A model generated the notes under the pieces. The model did not search any database, had not been told where the DNA came from, and was given only the letters and a program-made list of their open reading frames with translations. A stretch of DNA of 35,756 nt from Christensenella sp. UBA4379 (GTDB taxonomy: Bacteria; Bacillota; Clostridia; Christensenellales; Aristaeellaceae), in assembly GCA_002391225.1 (NCBI GenBank), contig DGRV01000029.1, positions 1 to 35,756 on the forward strand, given 5' to 3'. Of this stretch, positions 23,029-30,221 are shown piece after piece; the stretch's first letter is position 1, and every line of letters begins with the position of its first letter. The position numbers and the translations under genes were made by a program.

Positions 23029-24168
23029 ATGAACCGGAAAGAACTTGCAGAAATCAAACGCAGACTGGATCGGGAGAAGGGGTGCATTTCCTGCATCCGC
23101 GGGTGCTATGTCAGCGCCAAGGGAGAGGTCATTTCCGTCTTCCGCCGGCCACTGGGAGAGATCCCGGAGGGGGAATGTGCCGCCTTCTTTTCCCTGTTTA
23201 AAAAGGTGCTGAGCGGCGTGCCCGGGAAAACCGGGATCGACGTCGTTTTTTCCTCGGACGAAATGCTCAGCGGGGAAGAGCACGCCCTGCTGATGGAACT
23301 GCGCGACGTCCGGGCGGACGACGATACGGCCGTCAACACCCTGTACCAGAAAATCATCGACCAGTATCACTCCGAAACCAACTACGTGATCCTGCTGACG
23401 GGCGACACCTACGACGTGCCCCACCATCATTCGGACGGCCAGAAGAGCGATCTGCAGGAAAACGTCTTCCAGTATTTCATCTGCTGCGTGTGCCCGGTAA
23501 AGCCGAACAAGACCGGCCTTTCCTACAGCGCCTCGGAGATGGATTTCCGGGACCAGGGCCCGGACCAGACGCTGGGCTCTCCGGAACTGGGTTTCATGTT
23601 CCCGGCGTTTGACGACCGTTCCTCCAACATCTATAACGCCCTGTACTATGTCCGCAGCGCCGACCAGATGCACGAGGATTTCGCGGACGCGGTGTTCCAT
23701 ACGGAGCTCCCTATGTCCGCCCCGGAGCAGAAGCAGGCCTTTGTGAACGTCCTGGAGGACGCCCTGCAGGAGGACATGCGCTTTGAGGTCGTCCAGTCCG
23801 TGAACGACCGCATGATCGAGCATGTGGAGGGGCAGAAGCAGGAAAAACAGGCGGAAGCGCCGGTGATTTCCGCGTCCCAGATGAAGAGCATCCTTTCGGA
23901 CTGCGGCCTGCCGCTGGAAAAGCTGGAGAGCTTTGGAGAGCGCTTTGACGAGCAGTTCGGCCGCGGCACGGTGCTGAGCGCCGCCAACATCGTCAACACC
24001 AGGCAGATGGAGGTCAGGACGCCGAACGTGGTGATCCACGTGAACCCCGAGTTCAGCGACCTGGTGGAGACCCGGATCATCGACGGCAAAAAGTACATCC
24101 TGATCCGGGCGGAGGAAGAGGTCGAACTCAACGGCGTCAGCGTGCAGATCGGCGGGGAAGAGGATTGA
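23029..24168 (+). CDS. DUF4317 family protein
   Basis: 379 residues, no signal peptide or membrane segment. The N-terminal MNRKELAEIKRRLDREKGCISCIRGCYV start, the GYV-type beta strand, the YVILLTGDTYDVPHHHSDGQ segment (about residues 117-140) and FQYFICCVCPVKPNKTGLSY match the clostridial DUF4317 family, whose function is unknown. Four cysteines in the N-terminal third (Cys19, Cys22, Cys26 and later Cys-Cys-x-Cys) could bind metal, but this is a guess. AAGGAG precedes the ATG. The gene stands alone between a repeat-containing leader and a clear terminator. Confidence 0.88.
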   Translation: MNRKELAEIKRRLDREKGCISCIRGCYVSAKGEVISVFRRPLGEIPEGECAAFFSLFKKVLSGVPGKTGIDVVFSSDEMLSGEEHALLMELRDVRADDDTAVNTLYQKIIDQYHSETNYVILLTGDTYDVPHHHSDGQKSDLQENVFQYFICCVCPVKPNKTGLSYSASEMDFRDQGPDQTLGSPELGFMFPAFDDRSSNIYNALYYVRSADQMHEDFADAVFHTELPMSAPEQKQAFVNVLEDALQEDMRFEVVQSVNDRMIEHVEGQKQEKQAEAPVISASQMKSILSDCGLPLEKLESFGERFDEQFGRGTVLSAANIVNTRQMEVRTPNVVIHVNPEFSDLVETRIIDGKKYILIRAEEEVELNGVSVQIGGEED

Positions 24169-24201
24169 TCCTTCCGCACTCTGATATAAAGCATGAAACG
24201 G

Positions 24202-24242
24202 CGCGGGGCGGACGCGAAAGAAGGCAGCCACCCCGCGTTTTT
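24202..24242 (+). terminator. Intrinsic terminator of the DUF4317 gene
   Basis: CGCGGGG (24202-24208) pairs with CCCCGCG (24231-24237), followed directly by TTTTT. The loop is 22 bases. Confidence 0.8.
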
Positions 24243-24295
24243 GTATTTTCTGTGTATTTTTCTACTCGCGTTTGCCTTCCGCGGGGGCCCCTTGC

Positions 24296-24325
24296 TTGAC
24301 ACCCTATATACGGCCTTGCTATAAT
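24296..24325 (+). promoter_or_regulatory. Perfect-consensus promoter of the ABC importer operon
   Basis: TTGACA (24296-24301) and TATAAT (24320-24325) match consensus at all twelve positions with an 18-base spacer. Transcription should start near 24332, leaving a leader of about 74 bases. This predicts very strong expression unless repressed. Confidence 0.9.
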
Positions 24326-24336
24326 TCACTCGACCT

Positions 24337-24376
24337 AGGGAAAGGTGTATTTGTATTCGTGAATACATGTTTTCCT
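24337..24376 (+). promoter_or_regulatory. Leader hairpin / inverted repeat of the importer operon
   Basis: Bases 24337-24351 pair with 24362-24376 over 15 positions with one G-G mismatch (24344 against 24369) and a G-U pair, enclosing a 10-base loop. A competing shorter stem TGTATTC-GT-GAATACA (24352-24367) uses the same right arm. It sits just after the predicted start site, where it could be an operator or an RNA switch between two folds. Confidence 0.65.
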
Positions 24377-24405
24377 AAACAATCTATCAAGGAGGCACAT
24401 CTTAC

Positions 24406-25593
24406 ATGAAGAAATTTGTTGCGTTGCTGCTTTGCGCCGCGATGGTGCTTTCTCTGGCGGCTTTTGCTTCCGCTGAGGAAGAGTTCCATATCGGCATCGT
24501 TACCGGTTCCGTTTCCCAGTCCGAGGATGACCGCCGCGGCGCGGAGGCCTTCCAGGCGATGTACGGGGAAGACATGGTGAAGCTGGCCATCTATCCCGAT
24601 AACTTCTCCGAAGAAATCGAAACCACCATCCAGACCATCGTGAACTTTGCCGATGACCCGCTGATGAAGGCCATCATCGTCAACCAGGCCGTGCCCGGCA
24701 CCACCGAAGCCTTCCGCAAGGTCAAGGAAATGCGCCCGGACATCCTCTGCATCGCCGGCGAAGCCCACGAAGACCTGCCCGAGATCGGCTCTGCGGCCGA
24801 CCTGGTGTGCAATAACGACTTTGTCGCCCGCGGCTATCTGATGATCCGCACCGCTCACGAGCTGGGCTGCGACACCTTCGTGCACATCTCCTTCCCGCGT
24901 CACATGGGCTATGAGACCATGAGCCGCCGCGTCGCCATCATGAAGGCCGCCTGCGAAGAGTTCGGCATGAACTTCGTGTTGGAAACCGCTCCCGACCCCA
25001 CCCAGTCTGACGTCGGCACCCCCGGCGCTCAGGCCTACATCCTCGAGCACGCGCCCGAATGGATCGAGAAGTACGGCACGAACTCCGCTTACTTCTGCAC
25101 CAACGACGCCCACACCGAGCCCCTGCTCAAGCAGCTGCTGGCCTACGGCGGCTTCTTCATCGAAGCGGACCTGCCCTCCCCGCTGATGGGCTATCCGGGC
25201 GCTCTGGGTCTGGACCTGACCGAAGCCGGCGGCGACTTTGAGAAGATCCTGTCCGCCGTGGAAGCCGCGGTCGTCGAAAAGGGCGGCGCGGGCCGCTTCG
25301 GCACCTGGGCGTATTCCTACGGCTACACCGTGTCCGCCGGCCTGGCCCAGCACGCCTACAACGTGCTGAAGGGCGAGAGCGAGCTGGACGATATCGACGA
25401 TATCTCCAAGGCATATGAAGTCTTCTCTCCCAAGGCCAACTGGAACGGTTCCAGCTACACCGACGCCACCACCGGCGTCAAGTCCGACAACATCTACCTG
25501 GTCTATCAGGATACCTACATCATGGGCGACCCCGGCCGCTACATGGGCTCCACCGACATCGAAGTGCCTGAAAAGTACTTCACTGTGAAGTAA
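24406..25593 (+). CDS. ABC transporter substrate-binding protein, DUF3798-like
   Basis: 395 residues with a signal peptide (MKKF, hydrophobic core, AFASA-EE cleavage near residue 24). There is no lipobox cysteine at the cleavage site, unusual for a Gram-positive binding protein. The mature part is a two-lobe periplasmic-binding fold related to sugar and nucleoside binders: FHIGIVTGSVSQSEDDRRGAE, the FPRHMGYETMSRR segment, FCTNDAHTEPLL and GYPGALGLDLTEAGGD. The sequence resembles the DUF3798 family, whose ligand is unknown. AAGGAGG precedes the ATG. It is the first gene of the importer operon, and a stem-loop after its stop probably keeps its level above that of the membrane components. Confidence 0.85.
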   Translation: MKKFVALLLCAAMVLSLAAFASAEEEFHIGIVTGSVSQSEDDRRGAEAFQAMYGEDMVKLAIYPDNFSEEIETTIQTIVNFADDPLMKAIIVNQAVPGTTEAFRKVKEMRPDILCIAGEAHEDLPEIGSAADLVCNNDFVARGYLMIRTAHELGCDTFVHISFPRHMGYETMSRRVAIMKAACEEFGMNFVLETAPDPTQSDVGTPGAQAYILEHAPEWIEKYGTNSAYFCTNDAHTEPLLKQLLAYGGFFIEADLPSPLMGYPGALGLDLTEAGGDFEKILSAVEAAVVEKGGAGRFGTWAYSYGYTVSAGLAQHAYNVLKGESELDDIDDISKAYEVFSPKANWNGSSYTDATTGVKSDNIYLVYQDTYIMGDPGRYMGSTDIEVPEKYFTVK

Positions 25594-25610
25594 TCAAGAA
25601 CGGATAAACG

Positions 25611-25644
25611 CAAAGGGGAGGTTCATCCCTCCCCTTTGTTTTTT
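25611..25644 (+). terminator. Intercistronic stem-loop with T-run (partial terminator)
   Basis: CAAAGGGGAGG (25611-25621) and CCTCCCCTTTG (25628-25638) form a perfect 11-base-pair stem with a 6-base loop, followed by TTTTTT. It stands between the binding protein and the ATPase genes, so partial read-through or mRNA 3'-end protection would give more binding protein than transporter. Confidence 0.87.
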
Positions 25645-25654
25645 GAGGGAAGAG

Positions 25655-25740
25655 GCAGTAGGCAATAGGCAATAGGCAGTAGTAAGACGATTGCTTGCTG
25701 CAAAATGCCCAATGCCTAATCCCTAATCCCTAATGCCTAA
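25655..25740 (+). repeat. TAGGCAA/TGCCTAA inverted direct-repeat island
   Basis: The left arm (25655-25681) repeats TAGGCAA; the right arm (25706-25740) repeats the complementary CTAATCC/TGCCTAA units. They enclose about 24 bases. The right arm is the reverse complement of the unit in the island at 19253-19340. It ends in ATGCCTAA, which creates an in-frame ATG at 25733 for the ATPase gene. Confidence 0.75.
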
Positions 25741-25756
25741 AGAAGTGGTGAAACGG

Positions 25757-27352
25757 ATGACGACAGCGAAACAAACGGGCGCCCCGCTGCTGGAAATGCG
25801 GAATGTGAAAAAGAACTTTTTCGGCAATCAGGTGCTGACGGATATCAACCTAAAGCTGGAGGCCGGGCAGGTGCTGGGCCTGGTGGGCGAAAACGGCGCG
25901 GGCAAAACCACGCTGATGAAGATCCTGTTCGGGATGGACGAGATCCGGGAAACGGGCGGATACGGGGGGGACATCTTCTTAAACGGCGAAAAGGTGAACT
26001 TTTCCTCGCCCTTTGACGCCCTGGCCAAGGGCATCGGCATGGTGCACCAGGAATTTTCCCTGATTCCCGGCTTTACCGCCACGGAAAACATCCTTTTGAA
26101 CCGGGAACCCAAGAAGGAAAACGTGGTCTCCCTGGTCTTCGGCGAGAGGATGAATACCCTGGAACGCAGGGAGATGGACCGGCAGTCCGAAGCCGCCATC
26201 GAGAAAATGGGCGTCCGGATCGATGAAAACATGCTGATCAACAACATGCCGGTCGGCCATAAGCAGTTTACGGAGATTGCCCGCGAGCTGAGCAAGGAGC
26301 AGCTGCAGCTGCTGATCCTCGACGAGCCCACCGCCGTGCTGACCGAGCATGAGGCTGTCGCCCTGCTGGACTCCATCCGCGGCATGGCGTCCCGGGGGAT
26401 CGCGGTGATCTTCATCACCCACCGCCTGCAGGAAATCCTGTCCGTCTGCGACAAGGTGGCAGTCATGCGGGACGGGTGCCTGGTGCAGAACGTGAATGCG
26501 AAGGACACCAGCGTCCAGGAAATCACCCGCTGGATGGTGGGCCGGAACATCAGCTCCGGCGAAAACAAACACCGGCAGCTGGCCCATCAAAACGTCATCA
26601 TGTCCATCCGCCATCTTTGGGTCGATATGCCCGGCGAAACCGTACGGGACGTCAATCTCGACGTGTTCGAGGGCGAGATTCTGGGCATCGGCGGCCTGGC
26701 GGGCCAGGGCAAGCTGGGCATTCCCAACGGCGTCATGGGCCTGTATGAAGCGGGCGGGCAGGTGACTTTCCGGGGCAATGAGATTGCCCTGAACGCTCCG
26801 CGCCGCTGTCTGGACGCCTCCCTGGCCTTCGTTTCGGAAGACCGCCGGGGCGTCGGTCTCCTGTTGGACGAGAGCCTTGAATGGAACATCGCCTTCCCCG
26901 CGATGCAGATTCAGAACAAGTTCTTGAAAAGCTATCTGGGCGGGCTGATCAAATGGCGCGACGAAAAGGCCATCCGTGACGTGACGGAAAAATACATCGA
27001 CGAGCTGGCCATCAAATGCACCAGCTCCCGGCAGAACGCCAAGGAACTGTCCGGCGGCAACCAGCAAAAGGTCTGCCTGGCGAAAGCGTTCGCCCTGGAG
27101 CCGCAGTTCCTGTTCGTGTCCGAACCCACCCGCGGCATCGACGTGGGCGCGAAGTCCCTGGTGCTTAACGCGCTCAAAAAATTCAACCAGGAAAGCGGCG
27201 TGACCATCGTCATGATTTCCTCCGAGCTGGAGGAACTGCGGCAGGTCTGCGACCGCATCGCCATCGTTTCCGGCGGCAGAATCGCCGGGATCCTTCCGGC
27301 GTCCGATTCCTCCGAGGACTTCGGTATGCTGATGGTCAGTCAGGTAAAGTGA
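25757..27352 (+). CDS. Double ATP-binding subunit of ABC importer (RbsA/MglA-like)
   Basis: 531 residues from ATG 25757; the in-frame ATG at 25733 lies in repeat sequence and is less likely. Two nucleotide-binding domains are fused. Domain 1 has Walker A GENGAGKTT (44-52) and Walker B LLILDEPT, but its signature is degenerate (PVGHKQ in place of LSGGQ). Domain 2 has a degenerate Walker A (GLAGQGKLG), an intact signature LSGGNQQ (431-437) and a Walker B in which the usual Asp is Ser (LFVSEPT). One composite ATP site, Walker motifs of domain 1 with the signature of domain 2, therefore looks fully active. It powers the two permeases encoded next. The ribosome site is weak (GGTG). Confidence 0.9.
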   Translation: MTTAKQTGAPLLEMRNVKKNFFGNQVLTDINLKLEAGQVLGLVGENGAGKTTLMKILFGMDEIRETGGYGGDIFLNGEKVNFSSPFDALAKGIGMVHQEFSLIPGFTATENILLNREPKKENVVSLVFGERMNTLERREMDRQSEAAIEKMGVRIDENMLINNMPVGHKQFTEIARELSKEQLQLLILDEPTAVLTEHEAVALLDSIRGMASRGIAVIFITHRLQEILSVCDKVAVMRDGCLVQNVNAKDTSVQEITRWMVGRNISSGENKHRQLAHQNVIMSIRHLWVDMPGETVRDVNLDVFEGEILGIGGLAGQGKLGIPNGVMGLYEAGGQVTFRGNEIALNAPRRCLDASLAFVSEDRRGVGLLLDESLEWNIAFPAMQIQNKFLKSYLGGLIKWRDEKAIRDVTEKYIDELAIKCTSSRQNAKELSGGNQQKVCLAKAFALEPQFLFVSEPTRGIDVGAKSLVLNALKKFNQESGVTIVMISSELEELRQVCDRIAIVSGGRIAGILPASDSSEDFGMLMVSQVK

Positions 27353-27362
27353 GGAACTGAGC

Positions 27363-28439
27363 ATGAGTGAAACGGTGAACAAAACCCCTACGACCTTCCG
27401 GGAGCGCGTGATGGAAGCCCTTCGCAGCTTTGGCCTGCCCAGGCTGATCATCGCAGGGTTCCTGCTTCTTTTATTCATTCTGGCCCCCTTTGTGAACGCC
27501 GATCTGCCGATGCAGATTACCAACACCATCAACCGCTTCAGCTGGAACGCGGTGCTGGTGCTGGCCATGGTGCCGATGGTGCACTCGGGCTGCGGGCTGA
27601 ACTTCGGTCTGCCGCTGGGCATCGTGGCGGGCCTGCTGGGAGGCACCCTGTCCATCGAGCTGGGCTTTCGGGGACCGATGTCCTTTTTTACCAGCGTGCT
27701 GATTGCGACCCCCTTCGCCCTTCTGTTCGGCGTCGGCTACGGGTGGCTGCTGAACCACATCAAGGGCGGCGAGATGATGATCGCCACCTATGTGGGCTTT
27801 TCATCCGTCTCCTTCATGTGCATGATGTGGCTGCTGCTGCCCTATCACAGCCCCAACATGGTGTGGGGCCTGTCCGGCAAGGGGCTGCGCACCACGATCT
27901 CCCTGGAGGGCTACTATGATAAGGCCCTGGCCAATTTCCTGCAGATCAACATCGGGAAGTTTTCGATCCCCGTGGGGACGCTCCTCTTTTTTGCCCTGCT
28001 GGCCTTCTGTATGTGGGCTTTCCTGCATACCAAGACCGGCACGGCCATGACGGCCGTGGGCTCCAACCCCACCTTTGCGAGAGCCGCCGGGATCAACGTG
28101 GATAAGATCCGCCTGCTGTCCGTGGTTATGTCTACCTGGCTTGGGGCCGTGGGCATCCTGGTGTATCAGCAGGGCTTCGGCTTTATCCAGTTGTATAACG
28201 CCCCCTTCTACATGGCCCTGCCCGCCGTTTCCGCCATTCTGATCGGCGGTGCGTCGGTCAACAAGGCGTCCATCATGAACGTGATCATCGGTACCTTCCT
28301 CTTCCAGGGCATCGTGACGATGACGCCCACGGTCATGAACAATATGATTCACATGGACATGAGCGAGGTCATCCGCATGATCGCCTCCAACGGCATGATT
28401 CTCTACGCCCTGACCCGGAAAACGGAGGTGAGAAGATGA
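27363..28439 (+). CDS. ABC importer permease 1 (BPD_transp_2, RbsC-like)
   Basis: 358 residues of alternating hydrophobic helices, probably eight to ten, after a roughly 25-residue cytosolic N-terminus. The family segment for coupling to the ATPase is visible at about 220-240 (TAVGSNPTFARAAGINVDKIRLLSVVMSTWLGAVGI), where the sugar/branched-chain permease family has G-x-N-x-x-A-A-x-x-x-G-I. It would form a heterodimeric channel with permease 2. GAGGA stands ahead of the ATG 10 bases after the ATPase gene, and its stop overlaps the next ATG by four bases. The transported compound is unknown. Confidence 0.9.
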   Translation: MSETVNKTPTTFRERVMEALRSFGLPRLIIAGFLLLLFILAPFVNADLPMQITNTINRFSWNAVLVLAMVPMVHSGCGLNFGLPLGIVAGLLGGTLSIELGFRGPMSFFTSVLIATPFALLFGVGYGWLLNHIKGGEMMIATYVGFSSVSFMCMMWLLLPYHSPNMVWGLSGKGLRTTISLEGYYDKALANFLQINIGKFSIPVGTLLFFALLAFCMWAFLHTKTGTAMTAVGSNPTFARAAGINVDKIRLLSVVMSTWLGAVGILVYQQGFGFIQLYNAPFYMALPAVSAILIGGASVNKASIMNVIIGTFLFQGIVTMTPTVMNNMIHMDMSEVIRMIASNGMILYALTRKTEVRR

Positions 28440-29575
28440 GCCAGCTCGTAAAACCCGCATCCGGCCGCTCTTCCGGGAAGGGCATCGGTGCTTTCCTGGC
28501 CGGCAACTCCGTGCCGATCATGTTCATTCTCATCTGCGCCGTGTGCATCCCGATTTCGGGCTTCTCCGTTCCTTATCTGCTCAATGAAATCATGAGCCGT
28601 CTGGGGCGCAACGCTTTCCTCATCCTGAGCCTGCTGATTCCCATCATGGCGGGCATGGGCCTGAACTTTGGCATGACCCTGGGGGCCATGGCGGGGGAGA
28701 TCGCCCTGATCTTCGTCTCTGACTGGCAAATCTGGGGCATTCCCGGCATGGTGCTGGCGATGATCGTTTCCATTCCTTTCTCCGTCCTGCTGGGCCTGTT
28801 CTGCGGCAAGATCCTGAATATGGCTAAGGGCCGGGAGATGATCACCAGCTACATCATCAGCTTCTTTATCAACGGCGTGTACCAGCTGGTGGTGCTGTAC
28901 ATGATGGGGCCCATCATCCCCATCGCCCACTCCAGCATCAAGCTGCCCCGCGGCTACGGCATCCGCAATACCGTGAGCCTGCTCAACATGCGCCAGAGCC
29001 TGGACAACGCCGTGTCCTTCCGCATCGGCGGCGTCAAGATTCCGGTCATCACCCTGCTGATCATCGCCGCCATGTGCCTGCTGATCGTCTGGTTCCGCCG
29101 CACCAAGCTGGGCCAGGACATGCGGGCCGTCGGCCAGGATCTGCAGGTGGCTAAGGATGCCGGCATTGACGTGGAGCGCACCCGCATCATCTCCATTGTG
29201 ATTTCCACCGTTTTGGCGGGTATCGGCATGATCATCTACTTGCAGAACATGGGCAATCTTTCCACCTACAGCAGCCATTCCCAGGTCGGCATGTTCTGCA
29301 TCGCCGCCCTGCTGGTGGGCGGCGCTTCGGTGGACAGGGCGAGCATCGGCAACGTGTTCCTGGGCGTGATCCTGTTCCACACCATGTTCATCGTCGCCCC
29401 GAACGCCGGCACCAAGATCACCGGGGACAGCATGATCGGCGAGTACTTCCGCGTGTTCGTATCCTATGGCGTCATCACCGTCGCCCTGATCATGTACGAG
29501 ACCAAGAAGCGCCGCGCCAGGGCCAGCATGGGCCGGCAGCTGGAGGCGGAGCAGCAGGAGGCGATGCGGGCATGA
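28436..29575 (+). CDS. ABC importer permease 2 (BPD_transp_2, RbsC-like)
   Basis: 379 residues, a paralogue of permease 1 with the same layout of hydrophobic helices and the coupling segment AVGQDLQVAKDAGIDVERTRIISIVISTVLAGIGM (about 228-262). The C-terminus is a charged, Arg/Glu/Gln-rich cytosolic tail. Two different permeases with one double ATPase mean a heterodimeric membrane domain, more like nucleoside and branched-chain systems than the homodimeric ribose type. Translational coupling (ATGA overlaps) on both sides points to fixed stoichiometry with its neighbours. Confidence 0.9.
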   Translation: MSQLVKPASGRSSGKGIGAFLAGNSVPIMFILICAVCIPISGFSVPYLLNEIMSRLGRNAFLILSLLIPIMAGMGLNFGMTLGAMAGEIALIFVSDWQIWGIPGMVLAMIVSIPFSVLLGLFCGKILNMAKGREMITSYIISFFINGVYQLVVLYMMGPIIPIAHSSIKLPRGYGIRNTVSLLNMRQSLDNAVSFRIGGVKIPVITLLIIAAMCLLIVWFRRTKLGQDMRAVGQDLQVAKDAGIDVERTRIISIVISTVLAGIGMIIYLQNMGNLSTYSSHSQVGMFCIAALLVGGASVDRASIGNVFLGVILFHTMFIVAPNAGTKITGDSMIGEYFRVFVSYGVITVALIMYETKKRRARASMGRQLEAEQQEAMRA

Positions 29576-30033
29576 AAAACAAAAAGCAATGGATCGCCAG
29601 AATCCTGACCGTCGCCGTGCTGCTGGGGATCGCCGCCGTGATGTTCGTCATCGGCCGTGGTCATACCGTCTACTTTGACAACAAGACCGCCGAGTACAAC
29701 GGCACGCAGTATTCCGCCTTCCAGCGGGTCAACGTGACGGTGAACGGCGAGCGCATGGCCAAGCTCTCCAAACGGGACCGCGGCATGGCCACCTGGATCG
29801 GCCAGGATTTCAAAATGGAGCTGGAAGTAACCGAAAACAAGGGGGACGACCCCAAGATCATCCCGGTATCCATAAAGCTTCCCTACGGCATGGACGGCAT
29901 CGTCGTCAATCTCCCGGAGCTGGTAGCCGGCCTTCCTCAGGAGGTCTGGCAAAGCGAGTTCGTCCCCGTGGCGACCGTGGAAGAACCGGAAGAAGAGGTC
30001 ATCCCCGAGGACGACATGCTTGGAGATTTCTGA
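29572..30033 (+). CDS. Small membrane-anchored protein of the importer operon (possibly DUF6672)
   Basis: 153 residues: a single N-terminal transmembrane helix (about 8-26, ILTVAVLLGIAAVMFVIG) followed by a beta-rich extracytoplasmic domain (GHTVYFDNKT, VNVTVNGERMAKLSKRDRG) and an acidic tail ending in EEEVIPEDDMLGDF. It has no catalytic motif. I believe it resembles the DUF6672 family, which I associate with DUF3798 transporters, but I cannot confirm it. Its ATG overlaps the permease 2 stop and a strong terminator follows, so it is the fixed last member of the operon. It might tether or gate the unlipidated binding protein. Confidence 0.78.
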   Translation: MKNKKQWIARILTVAVLLGIAAVMFVIGRGHTVYFDNKTAEYNGTQYSAFQRVNVTVNGERMAKLSKRDRGMATWIGQDFKMELEVTENKGDDPKIIPVSIKLPYGMDGIVVNLPELVAGLPQEVWQSEFVPVATVEEPEEEVIPEDDMLGDF

Positions 30034-30094
30034 CCTGAGCGGGTTGGAAGTTTGCTCAGAGAAAACAGTTCACTTATAATATTCCGATTTCGGA

Positions 30095-30127
30095 GGGGCT
30101 GCCGCAAACGATGCGGCGGCCCCTTTT
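30095..30127 (+). terminator. Intrinsic terminator of the importer operon
   Basis: A 12-base-pair stem (30095-30106 with 30112-30123, one G-U) with a 5-base loop is followed by TTTT. Confidence 0.9.
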
Positions 30128-30130
30128 GAA

Positions 30131-30183
30131 ATATAGTTGAAAGAAACATATAGTTGAAAGAAACATACGGGAAGTGGTATGAT
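30131..30183 (+). promoter_or_regulatory. sbcDC promoter with duplicated -35 segment
   Basis: A 17-base unit ATATAGTTGAAAGAAAC occurs twice in exact tandem (30131-30147 and 30148-30164). The TTGAAA of the second copy (30154-30159) is 18 bases from TATGAT (30178-30183), making a good promoter for sbcD; the first copy supplies a spare -35-like box. Confidence 0.65.
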
Positions 30184-30221
30184 AAGGACAGGGACCATAT
30201 TGGATTGCTTCCGGAGGGCAT

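Noticed and set aside
25733..25756. Upstream ATG for the ABC ATPase
   Set aside because: This ATG is made by the repeat island (ATGCCTAA) and adds eight residues with no family counterpart.
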